64,000 nucleotides of DNA from Symbiodinium natans (taxonomy: Eukaryota; Sar; Dinophyceae; Suessiales; Symbiodiniaceae), in contig CAJNDS010002346.1 in the NCBI GenBank assembly GCA_905221605.1, positions 1,000,740 to 1,064,739 on the forward strand. The letters run 5' to 3'. Of this stretch, positions 29,085-37,531 are shown piece after piece (the first letter of the stretch is position 1; every line of letters starts with the position of its first letter). The position numbers and the translations under genes are program-made. Under the pieces are notes generated by a model. It saw only the letters and a program-made list of their open reading frames with translations. It did no database searches and was not told the DNA's origin.

Positions 29085-29600
29085 TGACAAATTCCGGGAC
29101 CTTTCAAAAACGCCCCGGGACGGTTCAGGCCCTGGGTTTAGGGTTGAGTGCTCAGCCGCCGAGGCGTAGGTTCAGGTGGGTTCAAGCCCCAGGGTTTAGT
29201 CCCCAGGGGGTTCATAGGGTTCAGGCCCTAAGGATTGAGGGAGGAAGGTTTTACCACGGCACGACTGTTTTGCTTAGCGGTGCTTTGGGGAAATTTTCCT
29301 AATGTTATGGGATCCAAAGGGTGGGTGGGTAAATGTCCGATACCAGAGTAGCAGGCTTGACTTGAGATGCTGAACCCTAAACCCTAAACCCTAAACCCTA
29401 AACCCTAAACCCTAAACCCGAAACCCTAAACCCTAAACCCTAAACCCTAAACCCTAAACCCTAAACCCTAAACCCCATAAGTACAGCAATAATTGGTGAC
29501 TAAGTGACATGAACCTCCAACTAGGGCTGAGGATTGGGTTTAGGGTTTAGGCGCTTTTGACCCTCTAAACCCTAAACCCCAAACACCAAAAGAAATTCAA
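29085..29600. other. Unassigned sequence, telomeric block, MITE A fragment
   Basis: 29367-29475 is CCCTAAA. 29476-29522 (AAGTACAGCAATAATTGGTG, GACATGAACCTCCAACTAGG) is the right part of a family A MITE joined directly to the telomeric block. 29085-29366 shows no clear gene. Confidence 0.55.
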
Positions 29601-29920
29601 GCCCAGTAGAAAACGCAACTAAACCTCACTCTTAAATTCAAGACATGCAGCAATTGCAACGAAACCTTCCTCAGAAATTCTACCCGAGTAGCAGTTACAA
29701 GGAAACCTTCTTAAGACATTCAAGCCGAATAGCAATTGCAACGAAACCTTCCTCAGAAACTCAAGAAGTGCAACAAAGCCTTCATCCGAAAATGAAGACG
29801 AGTAGCAATTGCAACGAAACCTTCCTCAGAAAGTCAAGACACGTAGCAAAGGCAACGAAACCTCCTCAGAAACTCAAAAATAGTAGCATTTTCAGCGAAA
29901 CCTTATTCAGCAATTGTTTC
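29600..29920 (+). repeat. ~42-bp degenerate tandem repeat
   Basis: About seven copies of AGCAATTGCAACGAAACCTT followed by CCTCAGAAACTCAAGACG, with moderate divergence. The reading frame through it is repeat translation. Confidence 0.85.
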
Positions 29921-29924
29921 ACGG

Positions 29925-30010
29925 AGGCGCCTCCCCTCTACAATGCCGTGGCCATGAGCCACGTGCCACGGGCCTGTGAGCTCCGGGGCAGCCAGGACAC
30001 TTGGGTTGTG
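29925..30010 (+). CDS. Exon-like fragment
   Basis: Reads EAPPLYNAVAMSHVPRACEL then RGSQDTWVV. Protein-like composition. It is the first of a run of candidate exons through 30.7 kb that could form one gene. Confidence 0.36.
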
Positions 30011-30116
30011 GGTTTAAGGTTTGCTTAGGGTTTAGGGTTTAGGGTTTACGGTTTAGGTTTTAGGGTTTGGGGGTTTAAGGTTTAGAAGGTTATCCTATTC
30101 CCAAGAAAGAAGAGCA

Positions 30117-30309
30117 GAATTTGTGTCAGTCAGTTGCCGCCGAGAAGTTGTGCGTAAGGCCAGTTCTCTACATGGGGCTCTGTTGTTCGCGACAATACGT
30201 AGGTACGAAAATCGGATACTGCTCGCTTCAAGACAGCACCGCGAGAGGAGGTAAACCTCATCACGGGCCACCGCAAACTGGTCCGCTTCTGGAAGACGCC
30301 CGGGCCCTC
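30117..30309 (+). CDS. Exon-like fragment(s)
   Basis: 30119-30201 reads FVSVSCRREVVRKASSLHGA then LLFATIR. From 30203, after TACGTAG, another frame reads VRKSDTARFKTAPREEVNLI then TGHRKLVRFWKTPGPS. Both look genuine; the frame change near 30202 needs a splice or an indel. A telomeric block follows at 30325. Family unknown. Confidence 0.4.
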
Positions 30310-30319
30310 AACCCGAAAC

Positions 30320-30572
30320 CGAAACCTTAAACCCTAAACCCTAAACCCGAAACCCTAAACCCTAAACCCCAAACCCTAAACCCTAAACCCTAGCCCTAAA
30401 ACCAGAACGGCAAAGCTGCAGTGGTGTGCGCGCTCCTGCAACGAACAGATGGAGGTACTGTCCTGCAGGATTCCCGCAGAAAAGCTCAGGGCTCTGCTAG
30501 GGTCTAGGGTTTAGAGTTTAGGGTTTAGGGTTTAAGGTTTAGGGTTTAGGGTTTAGGGTTTAGGGTTTAGGG
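30320..30572. repeat. Telomeric blocks, C strand then G strand
   Basis: 30320-30400 CCCTAAA and 30505-30572 TTTAGGG. The gap (30404-30500) is open as QNGKAAVVCALLQRTDGGTV then LQDSRRKAQGSAR, another candidate exon that begins after AAACCAG. Confidence 0.9.
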
Positions 30573-30707
30573 TCCCCATTCGCCATCTACCACATGATCA
30601 GACAGCCACTCCTGCCCCGAAGCCAAGCAGCAAGGATGTTGCAGACAAACCCGGGAGAGCTGCTGTTGTTTTTCCTGCTTACCTCAGTGTTCCTGATTGT
30701 TGATTAA
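30571..30707 (+). CDS. Candidate terminal exon with a membrane helix
   Basis: Reads SPFAIYHMIRQPLLPRSQAA, RMLQTNPGE, LLLFFLLTSVFLIVD and stop TAA. It begins at TTTAG|GGTCC, where the last telomeric unit itself supplies an acceptor of the TTTAG|G form. The hydrophobic end suggests a C-terminal membrane anchor. With the candidate exons at 29925, 30117 and 30404 it may form a small gene with telomeric introns. Confidence 0.45.
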
Positions 30708-31094
30708 GCATATGGTGTTTCAGAAATTAGGTACCTTATTGGGGTCCTCATTGTAAGGGAACCCTATTTTTTGGGCGTCTATTTGAGGGGTCCACTATTT
30801 CGTAAACCCCCCACACGACGTGGATTTGCCGGAGTTCAGTTAGCTGTAGTGCACGTAGTTGCACCAGCTATATAAGCTGAGGGCAGTGCTTTTTGTTTTG
30901 TTTTAGGCATTGTGCCGGGATTGGTTTCAGGTGTCTCGTTAGTTGCTTCCCGTGGTCAGGCTTTGCATTGTCAGTCCTGCCTTAACACTGACAGGCTCTC
31001 TATCTGTCTGTACATATGTAAGCCCTAAACCCAAAACACAAAACACTAAACCGCAAACCCCAAGCCCGGATGCAAAAGCACCCAAAAGCCCTAA
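30708..31094. other. Unassigned sequence with short dispersed repeat
   Basis: 30766-30808 (GGGCGTCTATTTGAGGGGTC, ATAAACCCCCC-like) resembles 8389-8436. No gene called. Confidence 0.45.
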
Positions 31095-31560
31095 CCCTAA
31101 ACCCTAAATCCTAAACCCTAAACCCTAAACCCTAAACCCTAAGCCCTAAACCCTAAACCCTAAACCCTAAACCCTAAACCCTAAACCCTAAACCCTAAAC
31201 CCTAAACCCCAAAGCGAAGTCCGACGCGCCTGGAAGTTCCCCTCAACGTTGACTCCTCCAAGCATAAGACCTGACGACCTACAAACCCTAAACCCTAAGC
31301 CGCTCGAAGCCCTACACTTTCAGACAAGGTCCCCGTATTTCATCAACAAGGCAAGGCCTTTCTGTGGGGGCTTAATTCGGGTTAGGCTTCAGTCCTTCAA
31401 GGAGGTTTTTGTATCTCTATTCTACCCAAAACCTTAAACTCTAAACCCGAAACCTTGAACCCTAAACCCTAAACCCTAAACGCTAAATCCTAAACCCGAA
31501 ACCCTAAACCCCAAACCCCAAACCCTAAACCCTAAACCCTAAACCCTACTCCCTCCTGAA
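31095..31560 (-). repeat. C-strand telomeric blocks
   Basis: 31095-31215 and 31437-31550. Between them, 31216-31290 is open as SEVRRAWKFPSTLTPPSIRP then DDLQT, a weak exon candidate. Confidence 0.9.
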
Positions 31561-32109
31561 GCATCCTCAGCCCTCCGCCTGGGCTCTTAGGAACCGAACT
31601 TTGCGCGGTGGGACTTTACTACAACTTTATCACTTTAGAAGTTTAGGGTTTAGGGTTTAGGGCGTCTTTAATTTCATATTGAGGGAGCAAAAAGTTAAAC
31701 TTGTATTGGGGGGGGGTTCAAGAGCAGCCAACTTTGCTCAAGGCTTGGGGTGTGAGAGGATTCCGAGTTCCAGGTGCCAGGAATCGAAAAACAAGCCGGA
31801 ACCACAAACGCACTTGGGGGATTTCAGGGTTTAGGGTTTAGGGTTTAGGGTTTAGGGCACAAAGGCACTTGGGGGCACTTCAAAGGATATCAGAGGCATG
31901 TTGATGGGATGATTTTTTTGGGACCTCTGGGTTCTGAGAGACGCTTTGGGTTTAGGGTTTAGGGTTTAGGGTTTAGGGTTTAGGGTTTAGGGTTTAGGGT
32001 TTAGGGTTTAGGGTTTAGGGTTTAGGGTTTAGGGTTTAGGGTTTAGGGGATTCGTCTCAGGCGGACAAGACGCGCAAGTGGTGTCTGAAGAGGCAGCCGT
32101 GCGCCCAGT
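31561..32109 (+). repeat. G-strand telomeric blocks with short unique gaps
   Basis: 31640-31665, 31815-31857 and a near-perfect block 31945-32050 of about fifteen TTTAGGG. 32055-32108 is a short open stretch (SGGQDAQVVSEEAAVRPV). Confidence 0.93.
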
Positions 32110-32228
32110 ATCTACTATTTACTTCAGAACCCACAAGAATATGAACTAATCATCCCTATATTACCCTTAACCAGGAAGAATTGTTAAATAAATGTCTTTA
32201 AAGTTTTTGTCAGGTTCTTAGCATGTGA
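32110..32228. mobile_element. MITE family C copy
   Basis: Ends CTACTATTTACTTCAGAACC and GGTTCTTAGCATGTG around CCCTATATTACCCTTAACCA and GGAAGAATTGTTAAATAA. Confidence 0.68.
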
Positions 32229-32279
32229 CCGATTTTCCTCTGGATGCTCGAACGTGGGACCTAAGCCAGGCGAAGTTGC

Positions 32280-33160
32280 TCCCTAAACCCGAAACCCGAA
32301 ACCCTAAACCCTAAACCCGAAGCCCTAAACCCTAAACCCTAAACCTTAATCCCTAAACCCTGAACCCTGAACCCTAAACCCTGGACCCTAAACGCTACAC
32401 TGACTTGGGTATGTCAGAGCAGGCTTGCAAGGAGGCTCTACTGTCACCAACCGAAGCCTGCACAAACAGACGCAAGTGCTTGCGCCCAGCCAATGTACCG
32501 CCGCAAGGAAGCGGTTTAGGGTTTAGGTTTAATTAGGGTTTAGGGTTTAGGGTTGGGCTCTTCTAAGGGTGCCTTACCTTCTGTAAAGGGTTCTGACGTA
32601 TGGGCCCTTGAGTTGTATGTCGGTATATATGTGGGGTATATAAAGGCTCCCCGTTTAAGGGCCCATATGAAGGGACCATGTAAATACCTAAGGGCCGTGT
32701 GTGAGGTCTGGCCCTGATGCGGAGGATCAGTGCCCCTCCCAGCTGTATCAGCGGTTCAGATGCGAGAAGAGACTGTTCTTGTGCAATCCCGTGAAGGTTT
32801 AGGGTTTAGGTTTTAGGGTTTAGGGTTTAGGGTTTTGTTTGGGGTTTAGGGTTTAGGAGTTAAGGTGTAGGGTAAGTGTTGCAAGCAAGATCTCAGTCAG
32901 CATTCGGCTTATCTTGATAGTCTTTGTTGAAACCCAGGAGACATGCCGAGACATGCTAAGAGCATGCTGAGAACCTGTGGAAGACTTCCGAACCATTGAA
33001 GAAATGATTATTACAGTGCTCTGCTGCAAGGAATGCTTCAGGCCGCCTACCTCAAGTTTCCATAGTCCGAGGCACTTAGCATTCAACCTATCTGGTCACC
33101 CGCGACCGCGAGGTCTGAGTGCAGGACCGATGTTGAAACTGACAAACCACATCCTCAACC
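32280..33160. other. Telomeric blocks, MITE family B and unassigned sequence
   Basis: C-strand block 32280-32397; G-strand blocks 32515-32555 and 32795-32870. 32563-32690 is family B (CTAAGGGTGCCTTACCTTCT, GGGGTATATAAAGGC, GGGACCATGTAAATACCTA). 32399-32438 is one arm of a 40-bp inverted duplication with 33648-33691. 32853-33160 has overlapping frames without a family. Confidence 0.6.
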
Positions 33161-33232
33161 CAAAAAGCCTTAAAGCATTTTCTCTGCAGTTGCCCCGTGG
33201 AGCATGGCTAGACGGGTGGCAAAAAAAGTCAA
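33161..33232 (+). mobile_element. A-tailed dispersed repeat (family F)
   Basis: GCAGTTGCCCCGTGGAGCAT, GGCTAGACGGGTGGC and AAAAAAA, matching 6372-6475 and 10893-10976. The constant 3' A run suggests a SINE-like retroelement. Confidence 0.6.
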
Positions 33233-33264
33233 AAAGCCCTGAATAGAAACGTGGTAGCATCCTG

Positions 33265-33770
33265 GCAGAACCATCAAAGCCCCAAACCCTCAGCCCCGCA
33301 GCCCTAAGCCCTAAGCCCTAAACCCTAAACCCCAGACCCTAAACCCTAAACCCCAAACCCTAAACCCTAAACCCTAAATCCTAAACCCTAAACCCTAAAC
33401 CCTAAACCCGAGCTCTCCTGCCCAAGGCTGCTCGCCATCATCCGGGCCGGGGGTCTCAGCGCCGACCTCAGTTCTTCATGGGGGCTTTGGGGGCACAAAG
33501 GGGGGGACCCCTATAAGGGACCGGGTTTAGGGGTTGGGGTTTGGGGTTGGGGTTTGGGGTTTGGGGTTTAGGGTTTAGGGTTTAGGGTTTAGGGTTTAGG
33601 GTTTAGGGTTGGGGTTTAGGGTCTAGGGTCTAGGGTTTAGGGTTTAGGGTCCAGTCTCCTTGCAAGTCTGCTCTGACATACCCAAGTCAGTTTAGGGTTT
33701 CGGGTTTAGGGTTTGGGGTTTAGGGTTGAGGGTTTGGGGTTTGAGGTTTAGGGTTGAGGGTTTAGGGAGT
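33265..33770. repeat. Telomeric blocks: C strand, then two G-strand blocks
   Basis: 33265-33412 CCCTAAA; 33525-33650 TTTAGGG with TTTGGGG; 33690-33768 TTTAGGG with TTGAGGG. The gap 33413-33500 is open as ELSCPRLLAIIRAGGLSADL then SSSWGLWGHK, a candidate exon. Confidence 0.9.
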
Positions 33771-34510
33771 GTGGAAGGGGAGCTCGCTGGTGCTACATGC
33801 CGCTCGCTTGCATCAGCACGTAGTCCCACCCCAACCACCCAAACTAGTCTCATTTAGGGTTTAGGGTTCACCTCCCAAACCCCGCTAAAGGGAGGGCTTT
33901 CTTGCTGTTTATTCTCTTCCGAACTCTAAGAGGAAGACTTGCCCCGCTGCAGGGGGAAGTCCCAGGGGTCTCCTGGACTTTTCGAAAACCGTCGATTTCA
34001 GTATAAAAACCCCGCATGTTCATTGAAATCCTGCTTTTCAGGTCTCATGAAGCCTTAGCGGGTGGCTCAAACGACGGGCAGCAAAAGTGTAGGAGGACGT
34101 GGTTTTCAATGGGGTTCCAGAGGGGTGCCAGGCGCATCCCAGGAGGTCCCAGACAGGTCGTAAGGGGTCCCGCTAGGTGGGCTTACGCCCTAGTGTCTGA
34201 GGCGTGGCCAGTCACTGCAGGCCCCATCTACCGAGAGGCTTTACCCTCCCTCACCGTTCTGTTGAGACGCTTGGCCGGGGGGGCCTCGGTCGAAGCCTCG
34301 AGCGCCCATGCAAATGGACAGCGGCGCTCTCGGCAGTGTAGGGTTTAGGGTTTAGGGTTTAGGGGTAGGGGAGTCTTAATAAAGATTCCGCACGCGCCAT
34401 GGACCCGAGAACGCCGTGCGTTGAGTCGTACGAGTTCTTAGCAGGGATTTTGGGAGCTTGTTCCCTGCATCCACGTGCAGAAACCGTCAGGCATTACAAA
34501 GGGTACCGCA
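33771..34510 (+). other. Duplicated segment and two coding-like stretches
   Basis: 33776-33870 is the inverted copy of the 28.39-28.50-kb segment. 34016-34348 is an open frame (110 codons) whose second half (RWAYALVSEAWPVTAGPIYR, EALPSLTVLLRRLAGG) is protein-like. G-strand telomeric tract near 34340-34365. Confidence 0.42.
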
Positions 34511-34512
34511 CC
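34399..34512 (+). CDS. Candidate first exon
   Basis: CGCCATGGAC start context; reads MDPRTPCVESYEFLAGILGA then CSLHPRAETVRHYKGYRT and runs into a C-strand telomeric block at 34512. Composition is clearly protein-like. Function unknown. Confidence 0.42.
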
Positions 34513-34945
34513 CCTAAACCCTAAACCCTAAACCGTAAACCCTAAACCCTAAATCCTAAACCCTAAACCCTAAACCCTAAACCCGAAACCCGAAACCCTA
34601 AACCCTAAACCCTAAGCCCTAAACCCTAAACTCCTGAACCCTAAACCCCTAGCTAACCCCTAAACTGCAGAGCCGAGGCTCCGAACACTTCCCTGTGGAG
34701 CTGCAGACCAGGACTTCCGGGAGGGTTTAAGTTTAAGGTTTAAGGTTTAAGGTTTAGGCTTTAGGGTGGGTTCACCTGGATTCAGAAGGGTCTACACCTG
34801 AGGTATCTTCACGGGCACTTGGGAGCTTTGGGGCTGCAGGGTTTGGGGTTTAGGGTTTAGGGGCTTTTGGGCTAAGGGTTAGGGTTTAGGGTTTAGGGTT
34901 TGGGGTTTAGGGTTTAGGGTTTAGGGTTTGGGGTTTAGGGTTTAA
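34513..34945. repeat. Telomeric blocks, C strand then G strand
   Basis: 34513-34670 CCCTAAA and 34845-34945 TTTAGGG with TTTGGGG variants. The gap contains a short open stretch (SRGSEHFPVELQTRTSGR). Confidence 0.92.
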
Positions 34946-35046
34946 GCAGCAGGTTCAAAAAAGGGCCGTTTAGAGCCTGGTGGAAGTTCCAAGAGGAGGT
35001 GCCTGCTGTAAGGCGTTTGGGCTGGCGTGATGTTGGACTTGACTAA
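34945..35046 (+). CDS. Candidate terminal exon
   Basis: Reads SSRFKKGPFRAWWKFQEEVP then AVRRLGWRDVGLD and TAA, starting after TTTAAGC at the end of a telomeric block. Trp/Phe/Arg-rich, protein-like. Family unknown. Confidence 0.42.
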   Translation, partial: SSRFKKGPFRAWWKFQEEVPAVRRLGWRDVGLD

Positions 35047-35101
35047 CGGGGCAAGCAGCCTGCGTAGGAGCCGTTGATGGCACAAACTCCCCCCAACACA
35101 C

Positions 35102-35900
35102 ATGAACCCTAAACCCTAAACCTTAAACCCTAAACCTGAACCCCCAACCCTAAACCCTAAACTCTGTGTGCGCAGGGGGGTCGCCCTGGAGCCCTAAAGG
35201 CAGAATGGGTCGGACAGGGCGCCAGTGCATTTGGGCTTGCGAGCTTCCTTCACCCTAAGCCCTGAGCCCAAGTCGCCCCACGAGGGTTTAGGGTTTAGGG
35301 TTTAGGGTTTAGGGTTTAGGGTTTAGGGTTTAGGGTTTAGGGTTTAGGGTTTAGGGTTTAGGGTTTCTGCTGCTGAAGCCACAGAAGCCTTGAGTATGGG
35401 CTTAGGGTTTCGGGCTGAGGGTTTCGGGCTTCGGGGTTTAGGGCTTAGGGTTCAGGGCTTAGTAGGGTTTATGCCTTAGGGTAGGGTAGTTTGGTAGGGG
35501 CTCAAAACCCCAGTTCCATGCCAGGAGTCTGCTCCGCATGTCTGGCAAGACAGCGGAAAAGCAGGTCCTTGAAGCGCTCAAGAGGCCAGTTCCATGGGCG
35601 GCCCGAACCCTTAACCCTAACCCTAAACCCTAAACCCTAAACCCTAAACCTTAAAGTCTAAACCCTTAACCCTTAACCCCCAAACCCTCAACCCTAAACC
35701 CTGAACCCTACACCCTGAACCAGCGCCAGAGGCATCTTAACGAGCCCACGCCCAAAACCCTTCATACAGGAGTATTCCGATGTGAGTTCCTCATTTTAAG
35801 GCATGCAACTCAAATTGTAGGAAGGGGGGGTTTAGGGTTTAGGGTTTAGGGTTTAGGGTTTAGGGTTTAGGGTTTAGGGTTTAGGGTTTAGGGTAGGGCT
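35102..35900. repeat. Cluster of telomeric blocks on both strands
   Basis: C 35102-35165; G 35283-35367 (twelve perfect units); C 35610-35720; G 35828-35895. 35530-35605 is open as LLRMSGKTAEKQVLEALKRP then VPWAAR, a candidate exon. CCAGTTCCATG occurs at both 35510 and 35586. Confidence 0.92.
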
Positions 35901-36872
35901 TAGTCGTCAAGTCCGGTTTCAAGAAAGGGCTTAGGGTTTAGGGTTTTATGGTCATACTCCTTAATTGAGTCTTGGGCTCTCTGTGCCGCTTGCAGTCGAG
36001 GACTCTGTGGGTGCTTTTAGGGTTTAGGGCTTAGGGTTTAGGGTTCAGGGTTTAGGGTTAGGGCTTTAACTCCTTAAGCCCAAAACCCCAACCCCTCGCG
36101 TGAGTGGGTTTCCGGACCTTGCTGGCAGAGTGCCACCTCAAAGAGTTGATTCCAGAGCTTCGGGATTTCAGGATTTAGGGTTTAGGGTTTAGGGTTTCAA
36201 CGGTTTTAGAGTTTAGGGTTTAGGGTTTAGGGTTTCAAGGGTTTCAGGGTTTCATGGTTTCAGGGTTTCAGGGTTTAGGGTTTTAGGGTTTTCGGGTTTT
36301 AGGGCTTTAGGGGCTTGCAGGGTTCAAGCAAGGATCTTTTCAGGGGTCTGGGTACTCTCTCAACCATGATGCCGGTGTAGACTTTAAACATTCAGAGACC
36401 TTGAAACTCCAAACCCCAAAACCCCAAACCCCAAGCCTCTCAGACCCTAAGCCCTAAGCCCTAAGCCCTAAGCCCTAAGCCCTAAGCCCTAAGCCCTAAG
36501 CCCTAAACCCTAAACCCTAAACCCTAAACCCTAAACCCTCAACCCCAAAACCTCTCTCATCTCGCCGCGCGCGCCGCAGCTGGAGGGGTAGTAAGGAGCG
36601 CCTCCCAGGCCTCTCCGGCGTGGCATTTGCCCCGACCCCCGGCTGCAAATTCAGGGGCCCGAAGCCCTAAACCCTAAACCCTAAACCCTAAACCCTAAAC
36701 CCTAAACCCTAAACCCTAAACCCTAAACCCTAAACCCTAAACCCTAAGCCCTAAACCCTGAACCCTGAACCCTGAACCCTAAACCCTAAACCCTAAACCC
36801 TAAACCCTAAGCCCTAAGCCCTAAACCCTAAACCCTAAACCCTAAACCCTAAACCCTAAACCCTAAGCCCTA
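35901..36872. repeat. Telomeric blocks up to the retrotransposon
   Basis: Diverged G-strand DNA 36015-36310; C-strand 36430-36550 (CCCTAAG then CCCTAAA); C-strand 36660-36872, into which the LTR element inserted. 36575-36655 is open as AAGGVVRSASQASPAWHLPR, a weak candidate. Confidence 0.9.
36868..36872. other. Target-site duplication, CCCTA (left)
   Basis: CCCTA directly left of the element, matched at 45728-45732. Because the target is a CCCTAAA repeat, a match could arise by chance, but it coincides exactly with the TG/TA ends of the LTRs. Confidence 0.75.
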
Positions 36873-37159
36873 TACGGGGGGACAACCAAGGAAGGAAATC
36901 AACTCCCCTAATCGCCCTGAACCTATATTCCCCAGATCGAACCAAGAAACAAACGAGAACACGGATAAGAGCAACCCAGGGGGGAAGGAAAGGGGGAAGG
37001 AATCCACACCCTTACCAAACCCTAAGAACCCAGGCACTACTTTTTGAACTTGTGGCTTTCTGTTCAAGCCCATCTTGAGCCAAACGTGTTTTCCGGGTTC
37101 ATTAACCCTTCCAACTCTCAACACTAACTCTTTTCTACAATACCAGTTGCAGCTCCGCA
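36873..37159 (-). repeat. 3' LTR
   Basis: 287 bp; differs from the other LTR at five positions by eye (near 36922, 36930, 36954, 36956 and 37086), about 98% identical. On the minus strand it starts TGCGGAGCTGC and ends CCCCCCGTA. Open frames inside it are not genes. The small divergence implies a fairly recent insertion. Confidence 0.93.
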
Positions 37160-37168
37160 CTCCCCCTG
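37160..37168 (-). other. Polypurine tract
   Basis: Minus-strand CAGGGGGAG lies directly before the TG of the 3' LTR, the position where plus-strand DNA synthesis is primed in LTR retrotransposons. Confidence 0.8.
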
Positions 37169-37531
37169 TCCTAGGATTTCCTAGGACACATTGGAGGTGC
37201 AGATCTTTGGCCAAAAACTGCCATTAGGGCAGCAGCCAGCTGCTTGAAATGCACAATATGGTTTTACGTCTACCAGGACGAAATTATAGCACATTGGCTA
37301 AATCCACTAACCATAGAGAATCTTTTTTCCACCTTGATCCTCTTGTCATTGAAGACTCTTCGGCCTTCTTCACCACAAACCGTGGTCTTCGCTACGTGAA
37401 AAACTACTAACTTCTACTATCAGGGATTTCCATACCCTTAATAGTAACCACCACATTTGTCAGCACATTGGCTGTTCCAGCGCACCTGTCTCCAGAAAGA
37501 GAAAAACCATCCCTTCATCCATACCATCCAA

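Noticed and set aside
28869-29169. Long poly-proline / poly-glycine open frames on both strands
   Set aside because: They are translations of the 75-nt poly-C run and the neighbouring 31-bp satellite.
36870-37214. 114-codon minus frame, and its near-copy at 45297-45728
   Set aside because: Both lie in the two LTRs; similarity comes from LTR duplication, not from a gene pair.
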